Of a stretch of 64,000 nucleotides of DNA, positions 27,501-35,454 are shown in pieces (the first letter of the stretch is position 1; each line of letters starts with the position of its first letter). Source of the stretch: Streptomyces sp. NBC_00525 (GTDB lineage Bacteria; Actinomycetota; Actinomycetes; Streptomycetales; Streptomycetaceae); assembly GCF_036346595.1 (NCBI RefSeq), contig NZ_CP107834.1:3410001-3474000 (forward strand), read 5' to 3'. A program made the position numbers and the translations under genes. The notes under the pieces are model-generated. The model ran no database searches and was not told the DNA's origin. It saw nothing but the letters and a program-made list of their open reading frames with translations.

Positions 27501-27950
27501 CCCGTGGACCCGGAGGGCTCCGGCCGGCGGGGCGGACCGTCGTCGCGGTGGCCGTCCGACGACGACGAGACGACGGTGATCCCGAAGATCTCGGACGCGC
27601 CCGAGCCCCCCGGCGCGGCGGACGAGACGACGGTGCTGCCTGCGGTGCGTGACACCGGTCGCGACGCCGTACGGGAGTCCGACCCGGCGGACCGGGTGCC
27701 GCGCGGCATCTTCCGGGACGAGCGGCCGGCGGACAGCGACAACGAGCGGACCCGCGAGCTGCCGCAGATCACCGACCCGCACGCGGACCCGCGGCAGGCC
27801 GAGGAGCAGCGCTCCCGGCGGCCCCGGTCCGACTGGGCGGAGGAGACCCCGCTGGACGACCTGCCCAGCCTGGCCGACGAGCTGCTGGGCGGTTACGACG
27901 ACGAGGGCCCGGAGTCCTCGGGCGGCCGGGGGCGCAGGCCGCGCCGCTGA
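24531..27950 (+). CDS. tmk: Thymidylate kinase fused to an N-terminal MFS-like membrane domain
   Basis: A 1139-residue protein. Residues about 30-490 contain ten or more hydrophobic segments resembling an MFS permease. Residues about 505-705 are a complete dTMP kinase: P-loop EGGDGAGKSTQ, REPGATPIG, and DRYIDSSVAYQGAGR with the DR(Y/H) motif. It makes dTDP from dTMP for DNA synthesis. Residues about 704-878 are an Ala/Glu/Arg coiled coil. After it comes a Ser/Gly/Ala-rich stretch, then an acidic tail with repeated DETTVIP/DETTVLP motifs that look like Thr-phosphorylation or FHA-binding sites. This fusion is a streptomycete trait; what the membrane part does is unknown. The transcript is probably leaderless, and holB follows. 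Confidence 0.92.
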   Translation: MTRAEQPTVVSPTSDTLAADSRERAVRALLRIPPLKRLWSAQLIGSTGDALALLVLVLLSLQAAVLEGSFGTGYRGAAFAVAAVFGARIISTLLFGAVLLGPLTALTAPGGPVDRRWLMIGTDGLRLALLVVAPLWIDWTPANALTMLLVTVFVAGAAERLWTIAKESAAPALLPPPPIEGAAVRPLPDHLDPLRRLSLRTDFAAIPLAAAALLAATIVGRLLGSGLDWFSFHQAALGSYVAAGLFSASISTLYFLTLPATQTPRPRSPLEGLRRPSRGNGPDKGRTGAIPLVVATCAAIAGAIATAAAVAVLHGSDLAGGPVTLALLILALTGGTGVGIRTAGKVLPTLSRRRMLSLATAVTGLALLAMGLVPDTATVVLLAVLAGYAAGVAANTGHVLIDQETEESRRTRTAEHLQAVVRVFIALGAVGGPLVAAAIGTHRLTIGDSVFAHGGAAFTLMLVGALLLPVAVIVLAKTDDRSGVPLRRDLREALRGGDPAVAPAATGFFIALEGGDGAGKSTQVDALASWIRAKGHEVVVTREPGATPIGKRLRSILLDVSSAGLSNRAEALLYAADRAEHVDSVVRPALERGAVVISDRYIDSSVAYQGAGRDLAPTEIARISRWATSGLVPHLTVLLDVAPETARERFTEAPDRLESEPPEFHARVRAGFLTLAAADPTRYLVVDAGQEPEAVTTVVRHRLDQVLPLSEAEIKALEEARRAAEEEARRRAEEEAARKAEEERLERERQEQLARLRAEEEERKRREEEEARRREAERQAEEAAYEAEQARLRRQAEEEARLRKEAEAQRLEKQRKAEEALLRAEAARRKAEAEAQAQAEAEARARAAREEEAARARAAREEEARARAARQEESGLRQEADDRRGGSSSAGAAGAAGSAGASGARASGAAGASGASGGASGSGSGGSSSGSSRASGSSGASDSSRATGSSRSSKPSSPSWARDEPTGPDNELTVPTPIVDPNEITQPVPAPVDPEGSGRRGGPSSRWPSDDDETTVIPKISDAPEPPGAADETTVLPAVRDTGRDAVRESDPADRVPRGIFRDERPADSDNERTRELPQITDPHADPRQAEEQRSRRPRSDWAEETPLDDLPSLADELLGGYDDEGPESSGGRGRRPRR

Positions 27951-28112
27951 CCGGGTCGGACCCTTACGTGAGAACCACGAGACAATGCCCGATGGCCCCG
28001 CACCTTTCCCTGGTACGGGGCCATCGGCGTCCGTGTTGTCGTAGGCGTCCCCCACAATGGGAGACCGGAGCGACGAGAGCCACGCGTCGTGCGAGGGGAA
28101 AGGCGGTGACCC

Positions 28113-29318
28113 ATGTCCGTATGGGACGACCTGGTCGGCCAGGACCGGGTGCAGGAGCAGCTGAGCGCCGCCGCTCGGGACGCCGACGCGCTGGTCACGG
28201 CCGGTGCGGCGGGAGAGTCGGTGCCCCCCGGCTCGACGATGACGCACGCCTGGCTGTTCACCGGCCCGCCCGGCTCGGGCCGCTCCACCGCCGCGCGCGC
28301 CTTCGCCGCCGCGCTGCAGTGCACCAGCCCGGACCGCGCGCTGGGCGGGGCGCCCGGCTGCGGCTTCTGCGACGGCTGCCACACCAGCCTCATCGGTACG
28401 CACGCCGACGTCGACGTGATCCGCACCGACCTGCTCTCCATCGGTGTGAAGGAGACCCGTGAGCTGGTGCGCCGCGCCCAGCTCTCGCCGGCGGTCGGCC
28501 GCTGGCAGGTCATCGTCATGGAGGACGCCGACCGCCTCACCGAGGGCGCGGGCAACGTCCTGCTGAAGGCGGTCGAGGAGCCCGCCCCGCGCACGGTGTG
28601 GCTGCTCTGCGCGCCCTCGCTGGAGGATGTGCTGCCGACGATCCGGTCGCGCTGCCGCCACCTCACGCTGCGTACGCCGCCGGTGGACGCGGTCGCCGAC
28701 GTCCTGGTCCGCAGGGACGGCATCGACCCGGAGCGGGCCGCGTCCGCCGCCCGCGCCACCCAGGGGCACATAGGGCGCGCGCGGCGCCTCGCCACGGACG
28801 AGCGGGCCAGGGCGCGCCGGGCCGCGGTGCTGAAGCTGCCGCTGCGCGTCGAGGACATCGGGGGGTGCCTCAAGGCCGCGCAGGAGCTGATCGACACGGC
28901 GACGGAGGACGCCAAGCAGGCGTCCGAGGAGATCGACGCCAAGGAGACGGAGGACATGAAGGCGGCGCTCGGGGCCGCCGCCGGGGGCCGCATGCCGCGC
29001 GGAACGGCCGGGGTGATGAAGGAGCTGGAGGACAAGCAGAAGCGCCGCAAGACCCGTACCCAGCGCGACAGCCTCGACCTCGCGCTCACCGAACTGACCG
29101 GCTTCTACCGCGATGTGCTCGCCCTGCAGTTCGGCTCGCGGATCGCGATAGCCAACGCTGACGCGCAGGACGCCCTGGACCGTGTCGCCCGCGCCTCCAC
29201 CCCGGAGCGCACGCTGCGCCGGATCGAGGCGGTGTCGGCCTGCCGCCGCGCGCTGGACCGCAATGTGGCGCCGTTGCTGGCGGTGGAGGCGATGACGATG
29301 GCGCTGCGCGCGGGCTGA
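28113..29318 (+). CDS. holB: DNA polymerase III delta-prime subunit
   Basis: A 401-residue AAA+ clamp-loader subunit. The modified P-loop is FTGPPGSGRST. A zinc-binding Cys cluster (CTSPDR, then CGFCDGCH) follows, then VIVMEDADRLTEGAGN (Walker B/sensor region) and LPTIRSRCRHL, the SRC motif of clamp loaders. The C-terminal third has a charged, Lys/Glu-rich insertion (KELEDKQKRRKTRTQ). It helps load the beta clamp at replication forks. The ATG follows AGGGGAAAGGCGG. It lies about 160 bp behind tmk, the usual tmk-holB pairing in bacteria. Confidence 0.93.
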   Translation: MSVWDDLVGQDRVQEQLSAAARDADALVTAGAAGESVPPGSTMTHAWLFTGPPGSGRSTAARAFAAALQCTSPDRALGGAPGCGFCDGCHTSLIGTHADVDVIRTDLLSIGVKETRELVRRAQLSPAVGRWQVIVMEDADRLTEGAGNVLLKAVEEPAPRTVWLLCAPSLEDVLPTIRSRCRHLTLRTPPVDAVADVLVRRDGIDPERAASAARATQGHIGRARRLATDERARARRAAVLKLPLRVEDIGGCLKAAQELIDTATEDAKQASEEIDAKETEDMKAALGAAAGGRMPRGTAGVMKELEDKQKRRKTRTQRDSLDLALTELTGFYRDVLALQFGSRIAIANADAQDALDRVARASTPERTLRRIEAVSACRRALDRNVAPLLAVEAMTMALRAG

Positions 29319-29346
29319 GCCGACGCGCTGCGCGCGGGCTGAGCCG
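29301..29346. repeat. 22-bp direct repeat at the end of holB
   Basis: Two perfect copies of a 22-bp unit (29301-29322 and 29325-29346; core CTGCGCGCGGGCTGAGCC) duplicate the last codons and stop of holB. This looks like a small tandem duplication by slippage. Confidence 0.7.
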
Positions 29347-29428
29347 GCCGCAGGCGAAGACCGTACGACCGGCATGTCACCGAATCACCCGAAAGAGCCG
29401 GGAATCGGATGGACGGTGTGGGTGCGGT

Positions 29429-29434
29429 TACGCT
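29429..29434 (+). promoter_or_regulatory. -10 element for a probable leaderless peptidase gene
   Basis: TACGCT is followed by six bases and then the ATG at 29441. No ribosome site is seen. Confidence 0.4.
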
Positions 29435-29440
29435 CCGGGC

Positions 29441-30991
29441 ATGGACACCAGGCGCCCGTTCCGCACTCTCGCCCTCGCGCTCGGCACTGCCGGCCTGCTC
29501 GTCTCCGGATGCAGCGGCGGGGACGCGTCGTCGGGTGCCGCGTCCTCCGCCGAGGCGGCTTCCGCCTCGCCCTCTCCCGTACCGGCGGCCCTCAAACGGT
29601 TCTACTCCCAGGACCTTCGCTGGCGGGACTGCGGGGTCAGCGGCTTCCAGTGCACGACGATGAAGGCGCCGCTCGACTACGCGAAACCGGACGGCGACGA
29701 GATCAAGTTGGCCGTGTCCCGGAAGAAGGCGACCGGCCCCGGCAAACGGATCGGCTCCCTGCTGGTGAATCCGGGCGGCCCCGGCGGCTCGGCCATCGGC
29801 TACCTCCAGGCCTACGCCGGGATCGGCTACCCCGCCCAGGTGCGCGCCCGCTACGACATGGTGGCGATCGACCCGCGCGGGGTGGCGCGCAGCGAGCCCG
29901 TCGAGTGCCTGACCGGGGCGCAGATGGACGCGTACACGCAGGTCGACCAGACCCCGGACGACGCGGCCGAGGTCACGGAGCTGAGCGCGGCCTTCGAGAA
30001 GTTCGCGGCCGGCTGCGAGAAGCGCTCCGGCGAGATCCTGCCGCACGTCTCGACGGTGGAGACGGCCCGCGACATGGACATGCTGCGCGCCCTGCTCGGG
30101 GACGAGCGCCTGAACTATGTGGGGGCGTCGTACGGGACGTTCCTCGGGGCGACGTACGCGGAGCTGTTCCCCGGTCGCACCGGCCGCCTGGTCCTGGACG
30201 GGGCGATGGACCCGTCGCTCCCGTCGGTGGAGGCGAACCGCGACCAGACGGCGGGGTTCGAGACGGCGTTCCAGTCCTTCGCGGAGGACTGCGTGGAGCA
30301 GGCGGACTGCCCGCTCGGCACCACGTCCGCCTCCGACGCGGCGGACCGCCTCAAGCAGCTGTTCGCGCGGCTGGACGCGAAGCCGATCCCCACGGGCGAG
30401 TCCCGCGAACTCGGGGAGTCGCTCGCCACGACGGGGGTGATCGCCGCCATGTACGACGAGTCGGCCTGGCCCCAGCTGAGGGATGCGCTGGCCGCCGCCG
30501 ATTCCGGCGACGGCGCCGGTCTGCTCGCCCTGGCCGACAGCTACTACGAGCGCGAGCCGGACGGGAAGTACGCCAACCTGATGTTCGCCAACGCCGCGGT
30601 GAACTGCGTCGACCTCCCGCCCGCCTTCGCCGACCCCGAGGCCGTCGACAAGGCCCTGCCCTCCTTCGAGAAGGCGTCCCCGGTCTTCGGCAGGGGCTTC
30701 GCCTGGGCGGCCCTGAACTGCGCCTACTGGCCCGTCCACCCCACGGGCACCGCCCACCGCATCGAGGCCGAGGGCGCCGCCCCCATCGTCGTGGTCGGCA
30801 CCACGCGTGACCCGGCCACCCCGTACGCCTGGGCCCGGTCCCTGGCCGACCAGCTCTCCTCGGGCACCCTCCTCACCTACGAGGGCGACGGCCACACCGC
30901 GTACGGCCGCGGCAGCGATTGCGTCGACACGGCGATCAACACGTACCTCCTGGAGGGCACCCCGCCCCCCGCCGACAAGAAGTGCACCTGA
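29441..30991 (+). CDS. Secreted lipoprotein alpha/beta-hydrolase (tripeptidyl-aminopeptidase-like)
   Basis: A 516-residue exported serine hydrolase. The signal ends in a lipobox at Cys24 (LLVSGC), followed by a Ser/Ala linker. The fold begins with LLVNPGGPGGSAIGYL, the oxyanion region, and VAIDPRGVARSEPVEC. The nucleophile elbow is GASYGTF, the acid is near TTRDPATPY and the His near GDGHTAYG. These features match the SlpD/SlpE and tripeptidyl aminopeptidase family of Streptomyces, which trims peptides outside the cell. Several Cys (ADC, VNC, NC, DC and the terminal KKC) suggest disulfides. It lies downstream of holB with its own promoter. Confidence 0.85.
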   Translation: MDTRRPFRTLALALGTAGLLVSGCSGGDASSGAASSAEAASASPSPVPAALKRFYSQDLRWRDCGVSGFQCTTMKAPLDYAKPDGDEIKLAVSRKKATGPGKRIGSLLVNPGGPGGSAIGYLQAYAGIGYPAQVRARYDMVAIDPRGVARSEPVECLTGAQMDAYTQVDQTPDDAAEVTELSAAFEKFAAGCEKRSGEILPHVSTVETARDMDMLRALLGDERLNYVGASYGTFLGATYAELFPGRTGRLVLDGAMDPSLPSVEANRDQTAGFETAFQSFAEDCVEQADCPLGTTSASDAADRLKQLFARLDAKPIPTGESRELGESLATTGVIAAMYDESAWPQLRDALAAADSGDGAGLLALADSYYEREPDGKYANLMFANAAVNCVDLPPAFADPEAVDKALPSFEKASPVFGRGFAWAALNCAYWPVHPTGTAHRIEAEGAAPIVVVGTTRDPATPYAWARSLADQLSSGTLLTYEGDGHTAYGRGSDCVDTAINTYLLEGTPPPADKKCT

Positions 30992-31046
30992 TCCCACCCA
31001 CCGCCCCACCCCGCTGACCTGCGGATACGCCCCCGCCGCGGGGTGG

Positions 31047-31076
31047 TTCGGAGCACCCCCGGAAACTGTGTAGACT
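31047..31076 (+). promoter_or_regulatory. Promoter of tRNA-Thr
   Basis: TTCGGA (31047-31052) and TAGACT (31071-31076) are spaced by 18 bp, about 40 bp before the mature tRNA. This is a plausible vegetative promoter. Confidence 0.45.
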
Positions 31077-31117
31077 TGGCGTCGCCGCTGATCGCATCAT
31101 GGTGCGAACAGGGCGAC

Positions 31118-31191
31118 GCCGCCTTAGCTCAGATGGCCAGAGCAACGCACTCGTAATGCGTAGGTCTCGGGTTCGAATCCCGAAGGCGGCT
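31118..31191 (+). tRNA. tRNA-Thr (anticodon CGT)
   Basis: A complete cloverleaf of 74 nt. Acceptor arms are GCCGCCT/AGGCGGC with discriminator T. The D arm is GCTC/GAGC with loop AGATGGCCA. The anticodon arm is ACGCA/TGCGT with loop CTCGTAA (anticodon CGT, reading ACG). The T arm is TCGGG/CCCGA with loop TTCGAAT. CCA is not encoded. It marks the end of the conserved core in this window, but I see no integrase or repeated tRNA end that would make it an attachment site. Confidence 0.97.
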
Positions 31192-31197
31192 CGGATT

Positions 31198-31234
31198 AGC
31201 CCCAGGACTCGCTCGCCGTGGCCTGGGGCTTTTT
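31198..31234 (+). terminator. Rho-independent terminator of tRNA-Thr
   Basis: Arms AGCCCCAGG (31198-31206) and CCTGGGGCT (31222-31230) are followed by TTTT. It is a classic hairpin with a T-tract. The following 31235-31464 stretch holds nothing I can assign. Confidence 0.85.
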
Positions 31235-31464
31235 CATGCCCGGTGGTCTCGGTGGCGTCCTTGGCGTGCGACAGCTCGAAGGCAGCCCAGCCGTGGGTGG
31301 GCCCGTCCTTGACACACGGGAACCGGTCCCGCCGGGTACGGCCCGGACCTCTGTTTCAGCCGTCGCGCAGGGCACGCTCCCTCACCGGCTGTCGGTCCAG
31401 GCCCCGTGCGGATGGGTTCTCCATCGACGTGGACCGCAGCCACGCAGGCCGGCACGGGCCGGGT

Positions 31465-32595
31465 TCAGCGGGCGAAGCGGTTCAGGGAGCGACGGTAGGT
31501 GTGCATGCCGATGAGGAGGGGGCGGGAGGGTTTCGAGGGCTTGCGGGGCTCACCTGCCGGCTTCGGCCCTGCCGCCGCGGCGCCGGTGCTCCGCCCGCCG
31601 ACGAAGACCGTGGCGGGATGCCCGTTGACCAGGATCTCGTGCGTCGCGCGGACCGGGAGACCGGCGTCCGAGAACGCCGCGTCGAAGACGGCCGCGCCCC
31701 GGCGGGCGCACAGGAGCACGAACCGGCCGTGCTCCGGATGCAGGACGCGGGCCAGCGACTCGCTCGTGGTGCGGGCGAACTCCTCGTACGGGACGGGCAG
31801 TTCCTCGTGCTCGCCCCACGGCGGGTCGGTCACCACGACGTCCACCGAGCCGTCGTCGAAGGACGGCAGGGTCATGGCGTCCTCGTCCAGCAGCCGCAGC
31901 CGCCGGTCGCGCAGTACCTCGTCCGGCAACTGCTCGCGGTGCTCCGCGAGATCCAGGTCGGAGTAGACGACCTCGCGGGCCGGCAGGCCGAGGCGGCTGA
32001 CCACGAAGGAGCCGCTGCCCGCGAAGGGGTCCAGGAACGTGTCGCCGGGCTGCGGCTCGGACGCCAGGACGAGCATCGACGACAGTTCGTGGGACAGGGC
32101 GCCGCGCGCCTTCCTGGGCCGCGCCTGCTTGGGCAGCCGGGCGCAGAACATCAGGTCGGCCATGTCGAGGCGGCCGATGACCCAGTACTCCTGGCCCCGG
32201 CCGCTGGGCTCCAGCCGCATCTCCGTGCACGCGGAGACCGCGCGCTCGATCTCCCGCTTCGCGGCGCCGCCGACCGAGGCCAGTTCGCCGTCCACATGGA
32301 CCATGACCCGGAAGCCTCGCGCGCGTTCACCCGGCAGCGACGGGAATGGCGACTCCTTGAGCGAGCCGGCCAGCTGCGCGATATTCCGGTCGATGTCACC
32401 GCGGCGAATTTCGCTGATCACCGAAAAGGCGTTCTTCGCGAAGGGAATGGCGGCCACGCGTTCCATCGGCGACGTCGAGGAGAAGAGCATGGCGCTGTCG
32501 TCCTGGTACTCCGCGCGGAAGCCGTCGACGAAGTGCGCCATGGCATCGGCGACCAGCTCACTGGTACCGGCGGGGTACTGGATGAAATAGCGCAT
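31465..32595 (-). CDS. THUMP-domain RNA methyltransferase (RlmL/Trm14-like)
   Basis: A 376-residue protein. The N-terminal half is a THUMP-like RNA-binding domain. The C-terminal half is a Rossmann methyltransferase with motif I DTFLDPFAGSGSFVV and catalytic motif IV VVVTDPPWGEHEE. The DPPW tetrapeptide and THUMP combination are found in N2-guanosine tRNA/rRNA methyltransferases; the exact target base is not readable. A Lys/Pro-rich tail ends the protein. The upstream region in front of 32595 is GC-rich and gives no clear promoter. Confidence 0.78.
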   Translation of the reverse strand: MRYFIQYPAGTSELVADAMAHFVDGFRAEYQDDSAMLFSSTSPMERVAAIPFAKNAFSVISEIRRGDIDRNIAQLAGSLKESPFPSLPGERARGFRVMVHVDGELASVGGAAKREIERAVSACTEMRLEPSGRGQEYWVIGRLDMADLMFCARLPKQARPRKARGALSHELSSMLVLASEPQPGDTFLDPFAGSGSFVVSRLGLPAREVVYSDLDLAEHREQLPDEVLRDRRLRLLDEDAMTLPSFDDGSVDVVVTDPPWGEHEELPVPYEEFARTTSESLARVLHPEHGRFVLLCARRGAAVFDAAFSDAGLPVRATHEILVNGHPATVFVGGRSTGAAAAGPKPAGEPRKPSKPSRPLLIGMHTYRRSLNRFAR

Positions 32596-32713
32596 CCCGG
32601 AAGGCTACCCGGCGGGGAACCGGTACGCGCCGCCCCTCGCGGAGCCGCCCCCCGCCCGGCGCCATGCGTGCCGCCGCTCGCCGTGGCCCCCGGGAAGCCT
32701 GCGGCCCGCCGCC

Positions 32714-34222
32714 CTACTCCTCCAGCCCGTCGTACGCGAACCAGTCGAAGTGGACCGTGCCGTCGGCCGCGTACAGGCCGATCACCCGGCCCGTGAAGCC
32801 GCCCGTCACCTCGGTGGAGAGGTAGCGGCCGTCCAGCGTGCCGAGTGCGGTGAAGGTGCCGGACGGGTCCTCGTGGCCCAGGGTGATCGTGTCCGGCCCG
32901 GTGCACGGGGCGACGGGCGGCGCGGTGCGGCGTACGTCGATGCCGAGGGTGACCGGGCCGGCGGGGGCCGGGACGGCGGCGACCACCGTGCGCAGGGGGC
33001 CGATGCGGGCGACGAGGCGGATCTCGGCGCCGTCCGTCTCGACCGCGTAGTGGTGCGCCTCGTCCAGGCGGACCGCGAGGCCGCCGCAGCCGTCCGCCGC
33101 GTCCACGAGGGTCCGGGCGCGGCAGGAGAGGTGCTGCTGGCGGCGGCCGGTGAAGACCGCGTCCGGGTCGTCCAGGCTGCCGCCCCTGCCGCGCAGGGTC
33201 AGCCAGCCGGGCCGCTCCGTCGTCCCGGACCGGCCGGCCGTCGAGCGGCGGGGGGAGATCCAGTACGGGCGGGGCGCGGCCCCGTCGAAGTCGTCCCGGA
33301 CCGGGGCGGCCGGTGTGGGCTGCAACGGCCAGGGCGGGGCCGGGAGTTCGGTGCTGACCTCGCCGACGACGGGCCAGCCGTCCACCCAGGTCACCGGGGC
33401 GAGGAAGGTCTCCCGGCCCAGCACGTGCCAGCCGGGGGTGCCGCCGCCCGGCCGTACCCCGAGCAGCACCAGCCACCAGGAGCCGTCCGGGCCCTGGACC
33501 AGGTCGCCGTGGCCGGTGTTCTGCACGGGGTGCTCGCGGCCCCGGTGGGTGAGGACCGGGTTGTCCGGGCAGGGCTCGAACGGGCCGGCGGGCGAGGGGC
33601 CGCGCGCCACGGAGACGGCGTGCCCGCGCTCGGTGCCGCCCTCCGCGATCAGCAGGTACCAGTGGTCGCCGATCCGGTAGAGGTGCGGTGCCTCGGGGGC
33701 CTTCGCCCCGGACGCCCCGGACCAGATGCGCCGGGGTTCGCCGAAGGTCTCGCCGGTGTACGGGTCGATGCGGACCTGGGAGACCCCGGCCACGGTGCAC
33801 CAGCAGGTGCCGTCCTCGTCCCAGGCGAGGTCCGGGTCGATGCCCGGTACGCCGGGGAGCGGGACCGGGTCGGACCAGGGTCCTGCCGGGTCGGTGGCGG
33901 TGAACAGCAGGTTGCCCACCTCGACGTTGGTGACGATCAGCCAGAACCGGCCGTCGTGGTGCCGGAGGGTCGGCGCGTAGATGCCGCCGGAGGCGCGGGT
34001 GTCCGGGGTGAGGTGCAACTGCGCGGGGCGGTCGAGGACGTTGCCGAGCTGCGTCCAGTGGACCAGGTCGCGGCTGTGGAAGAGGGGTATGCCCGGAAAG
34101 TACTCGAAGCTGGAGCACGCCAGGTAGTAGTCGTCCCCGACCCGGCAGACGCTGGGGTCGGGGTGGAATCCGGGGATCACCGGGTTGCCGACGGTGGGGC
34201 CCGTCTGGTCTCGGACTGGCAT
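32714..34222 (-). CDS. Glycoside hydrolase family 43 (beta-xylosidase/arabinofuranosidase-like)
   Basis: A 502-residue, apparently cytoplasmic enzyme. The five-bladed propeller begins with NPVIPGFHPDPSVCRVGDDYY, with the catalytic-base Asp22. GIDPDLAWDEDG carries the pKa-modulating Asp and EAPHLYRI the general-acid Glu. A C-terminal beta-sandwich (about 310-502) is the DUF1349/GH43-C2 type. The family removes xylose or arabinose from plant-polysaccharide oligomers; absence of a signal peptide suggests action on imported oligosaccharides. The start is the ATG at 34222 with AGGGACAG upstream. A LacI-type palindrome lies 58 bp upstream of the start. Confidence 0.85.
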   Translation of the reverse strand: MPVRDQTGPTVGNPVIPGFHPDPSVCRVGDDYYLACSSFEYFPGIPLFHSRDLVHWTQLGNVLDRPAQLHLTPDTRASGGIYAPTLRHHDGRFWLIVTNVEVGNLLFTATDPAGPWSDPVPLPGVPGIDPDLAWDEDGTCWCTVAGVSQVRIDPYTGETFGEPRRIWSGASGAKAPEAPHLYRIGDHWYLLIAEGGTERGHAVSVARGPSPAGPFEPCPDNPVLTHRGREHPVQNTGHGDLVQGPDGSWWLVLLGVRPGGGTPGWHVLGRETFLAPVTWVDGWPVVGEVSTELPAPPWPLQPTPAAPVRDDFDGAAPRPYWISPRRSTAGRSGTTERPGWLTLRGRGGSLDDPDAVFTGRRQQHLSCRARTLVDAADGCGGLAVRLDEAHHYAVETDGAEIRLVARIGPLRTVVAAVPAPAGPVTLGIDVRRTAPPVAPCTGPDTITLGHEDPSGTFTALGTLDGRYLSTEVTGGFTGRVIGLYAADGTVHFDWFAYDGLEE

Positions 34223-34279
34223 GGCATCTGTCCCTGTACGTCGCGCGAGTGCCGCCGTGGCGGTGGCGAGGCGCCCGTG

Positions 34280-34293
34280 TCGAAGCGCTTCGA
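34280..34293. promoter_or_regulatory. LacI-family-type operator upstream of GH43
   Basis: TCGAAGCGCTTCGA is a perfect 14-bp palindrome with the central CG step favoured by LacI-family sugar repressors. It lies in the 137-bp gap between the SDR and GH43 genes. The cognate regulator is not in the window. Confidence 0.5.
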
Positions 34294-34359
34294 TAACGGG
34301 GTGATCCTCGCCACCGGCGCGGCGCGCGTCAAGAGGTCCAGGGGGTGCCCGGTGAGCCC

Positions 34360-35193
34360 CTACGCGGCTCCGCCGTTGCTCTTGAGGAGCTGGCCGTTGA
34401 CCCACTGGCCCTGCGGGGAGCAGAGGAAGTCCACCAGGTGGGCGGTGTCCTGCGGGGTGCCGAGCCGGCCCAGCGGCGTGCCCAGGCGCAGCTCCTCCGC
34501 CAGCTCCTCGGTCATCCAGCCGGTGTCGATCGGGCCGGGGTTGATGACGTTGGCCGTGACTCCCAGGTGGGCCAGTTCGCGCGCGGCGGCCAGGGTGATG
34601 CGGTCCAGGGCGCCCTTGCTGGCCCCGTACGGCAGGTTGCCGACCGTGTGGTCGCTGGTGAGCGCGACGATCCGGCCGCTGCCCGCGGGGGCCCGGAAGC
34701 GCAGCGCGTACTCCCGGATGAGCAGCCAGGTGGCGCGGGCGTTCACCGCGAAGTGGCGGTCGAAACTCGCCAGGGTGGTGTCCAGGAGGCCGGAGTCCAC
34801 GGACTCGGCGTGGCTGAGCACCAGCGCGGTGACCGGCCCGATGCGGCTCTCGGCCTCGTCGAAGATCCGGGTGGGGGCGTCCGGGTCGATCAGGTCCGCC
34901 TCGATCGCGGCGGTGCGGGCGCCGTGCGCGGCGAGCGAGGCCTCGATGGCCCCGGCCGCGCCGCGCTCCTCGCCCCAGTCCATCCGGCGGTCGTAGGGCG
35001 TCCAGTAGGTGAAGGCGATGTCCCACCCGGAAGCGGCGAGTTGACGCGCGATCCCGGCGCCGATGCCGACGGTGCGGCCGACGCCGGTGATCAGGGCGAG
35101 CGGACGGGATGCGGCGGGGGAGGAGGTGTCTGCGGTGGTCACGGAGGTCGATCCTGCTGGATGAAGCCCCCTCCGGACAACGGAATTCGACAT
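34360..35193 (-). CDS. Short-chain dehydrogenase/reductase
   Basis: A 277-residue NAD(P)-binding SDR. The cofactor loop is ALITGVGRTVGIGAGIA. A variable insertion is rich in Trp/Tyr (TYWTPYDRRMDWGEERG). LVLSHAES replaces the usual NNAG. The active site is TSDHTVGNLPYGASKGALD (Ser/Thr, Tyr and Lys as YxxxK). NPGPIDTGWM is the family PG motif. The substrate is unknown; SDRs in this group act on 3-oxoacyl or hydroxy substrates. The start is the ATG at 35193 with GAGGTGG six bases upstream. It is codirectional with GH43 but separated by an operator-containing gap. Confidence 0.75.
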   Translation of the reverse strand: MSNSVVRRGLHPAGSTSVTTADTSSPAASRPLALITGVGRTVGIGAGIARQLAASGWDIAFTYWTPYDRRMDWGEERGAAGAIEASLAAHGARTAAIEADLIDPDAPTRIFDEAESRIGPVTALVLSHAESVDSGLLDTTLASFDRHFAVNARATWLLIREYALRFRAPAGSGRIVALTSDHTVGNLPYGASKGALDRITLAAARELAHLGVTANVINPGPIDTGWMTEELAEELRLGTPLGRLGTPQDTAHLVDFLCSPQGQWVNGQLLKSNGGAA

Positions 35194-35202
35194 CGCGCCA
35201 CC

Positions 35203-35400
35203 TCAGCGCGGGCACCGCCGGCGCACGGCGGCGCGCAGCCTCATCAGGTTCGGCAGCAGTGCGTAGACGACCGCCGGGACGACGATGCCGGTGATGACCA
35301 GGGTCCGCAGGAGCGTCGGGCAACGATGTCGTCGGTGAGACCGGGCAGAAGATCGTTGAAGGCCTGAACGCCGCCGCTCCACACCATGTGCACGCGTCGT
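35203..35400 (-). pseudogene. Possible remnant of a small membrane protein gene
   Basis: On the minus strand, one frame encodes LLRTLVITGIVVPAVVYALL followed by a basic end and a stop at 35203. This resembles the last membrane helix of a larger protein. A second frame just upstream encodes VQAFNDLLPGLTDD. No single intact frame joins them with a credible start. It may be a decayed gene, and confidence is low. Nothing else is seen in 35194-35454. Confidence 0.25.
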
Positions 35401-35454
35401 GCCCCGGCGCACTGCTCTCAGAGGTTCGGACCCCTTGCGCAAAGTGTCGTGTTG

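Noticed and set aside
24735-29375. A 1546-codon minus-strand frame opposite tmk and holB
   Set aside because: Antisense shadow; composition-driven Arg/Gly/Pro sequence without motifs, opposite two well-supported genes.
31118-31191. tRNA-Thr as attachment site of an integrated element covering 31-61 kb
   Set aside because: No integrase, excisionase or second copy of the tRNA 3' end was seen in the window.
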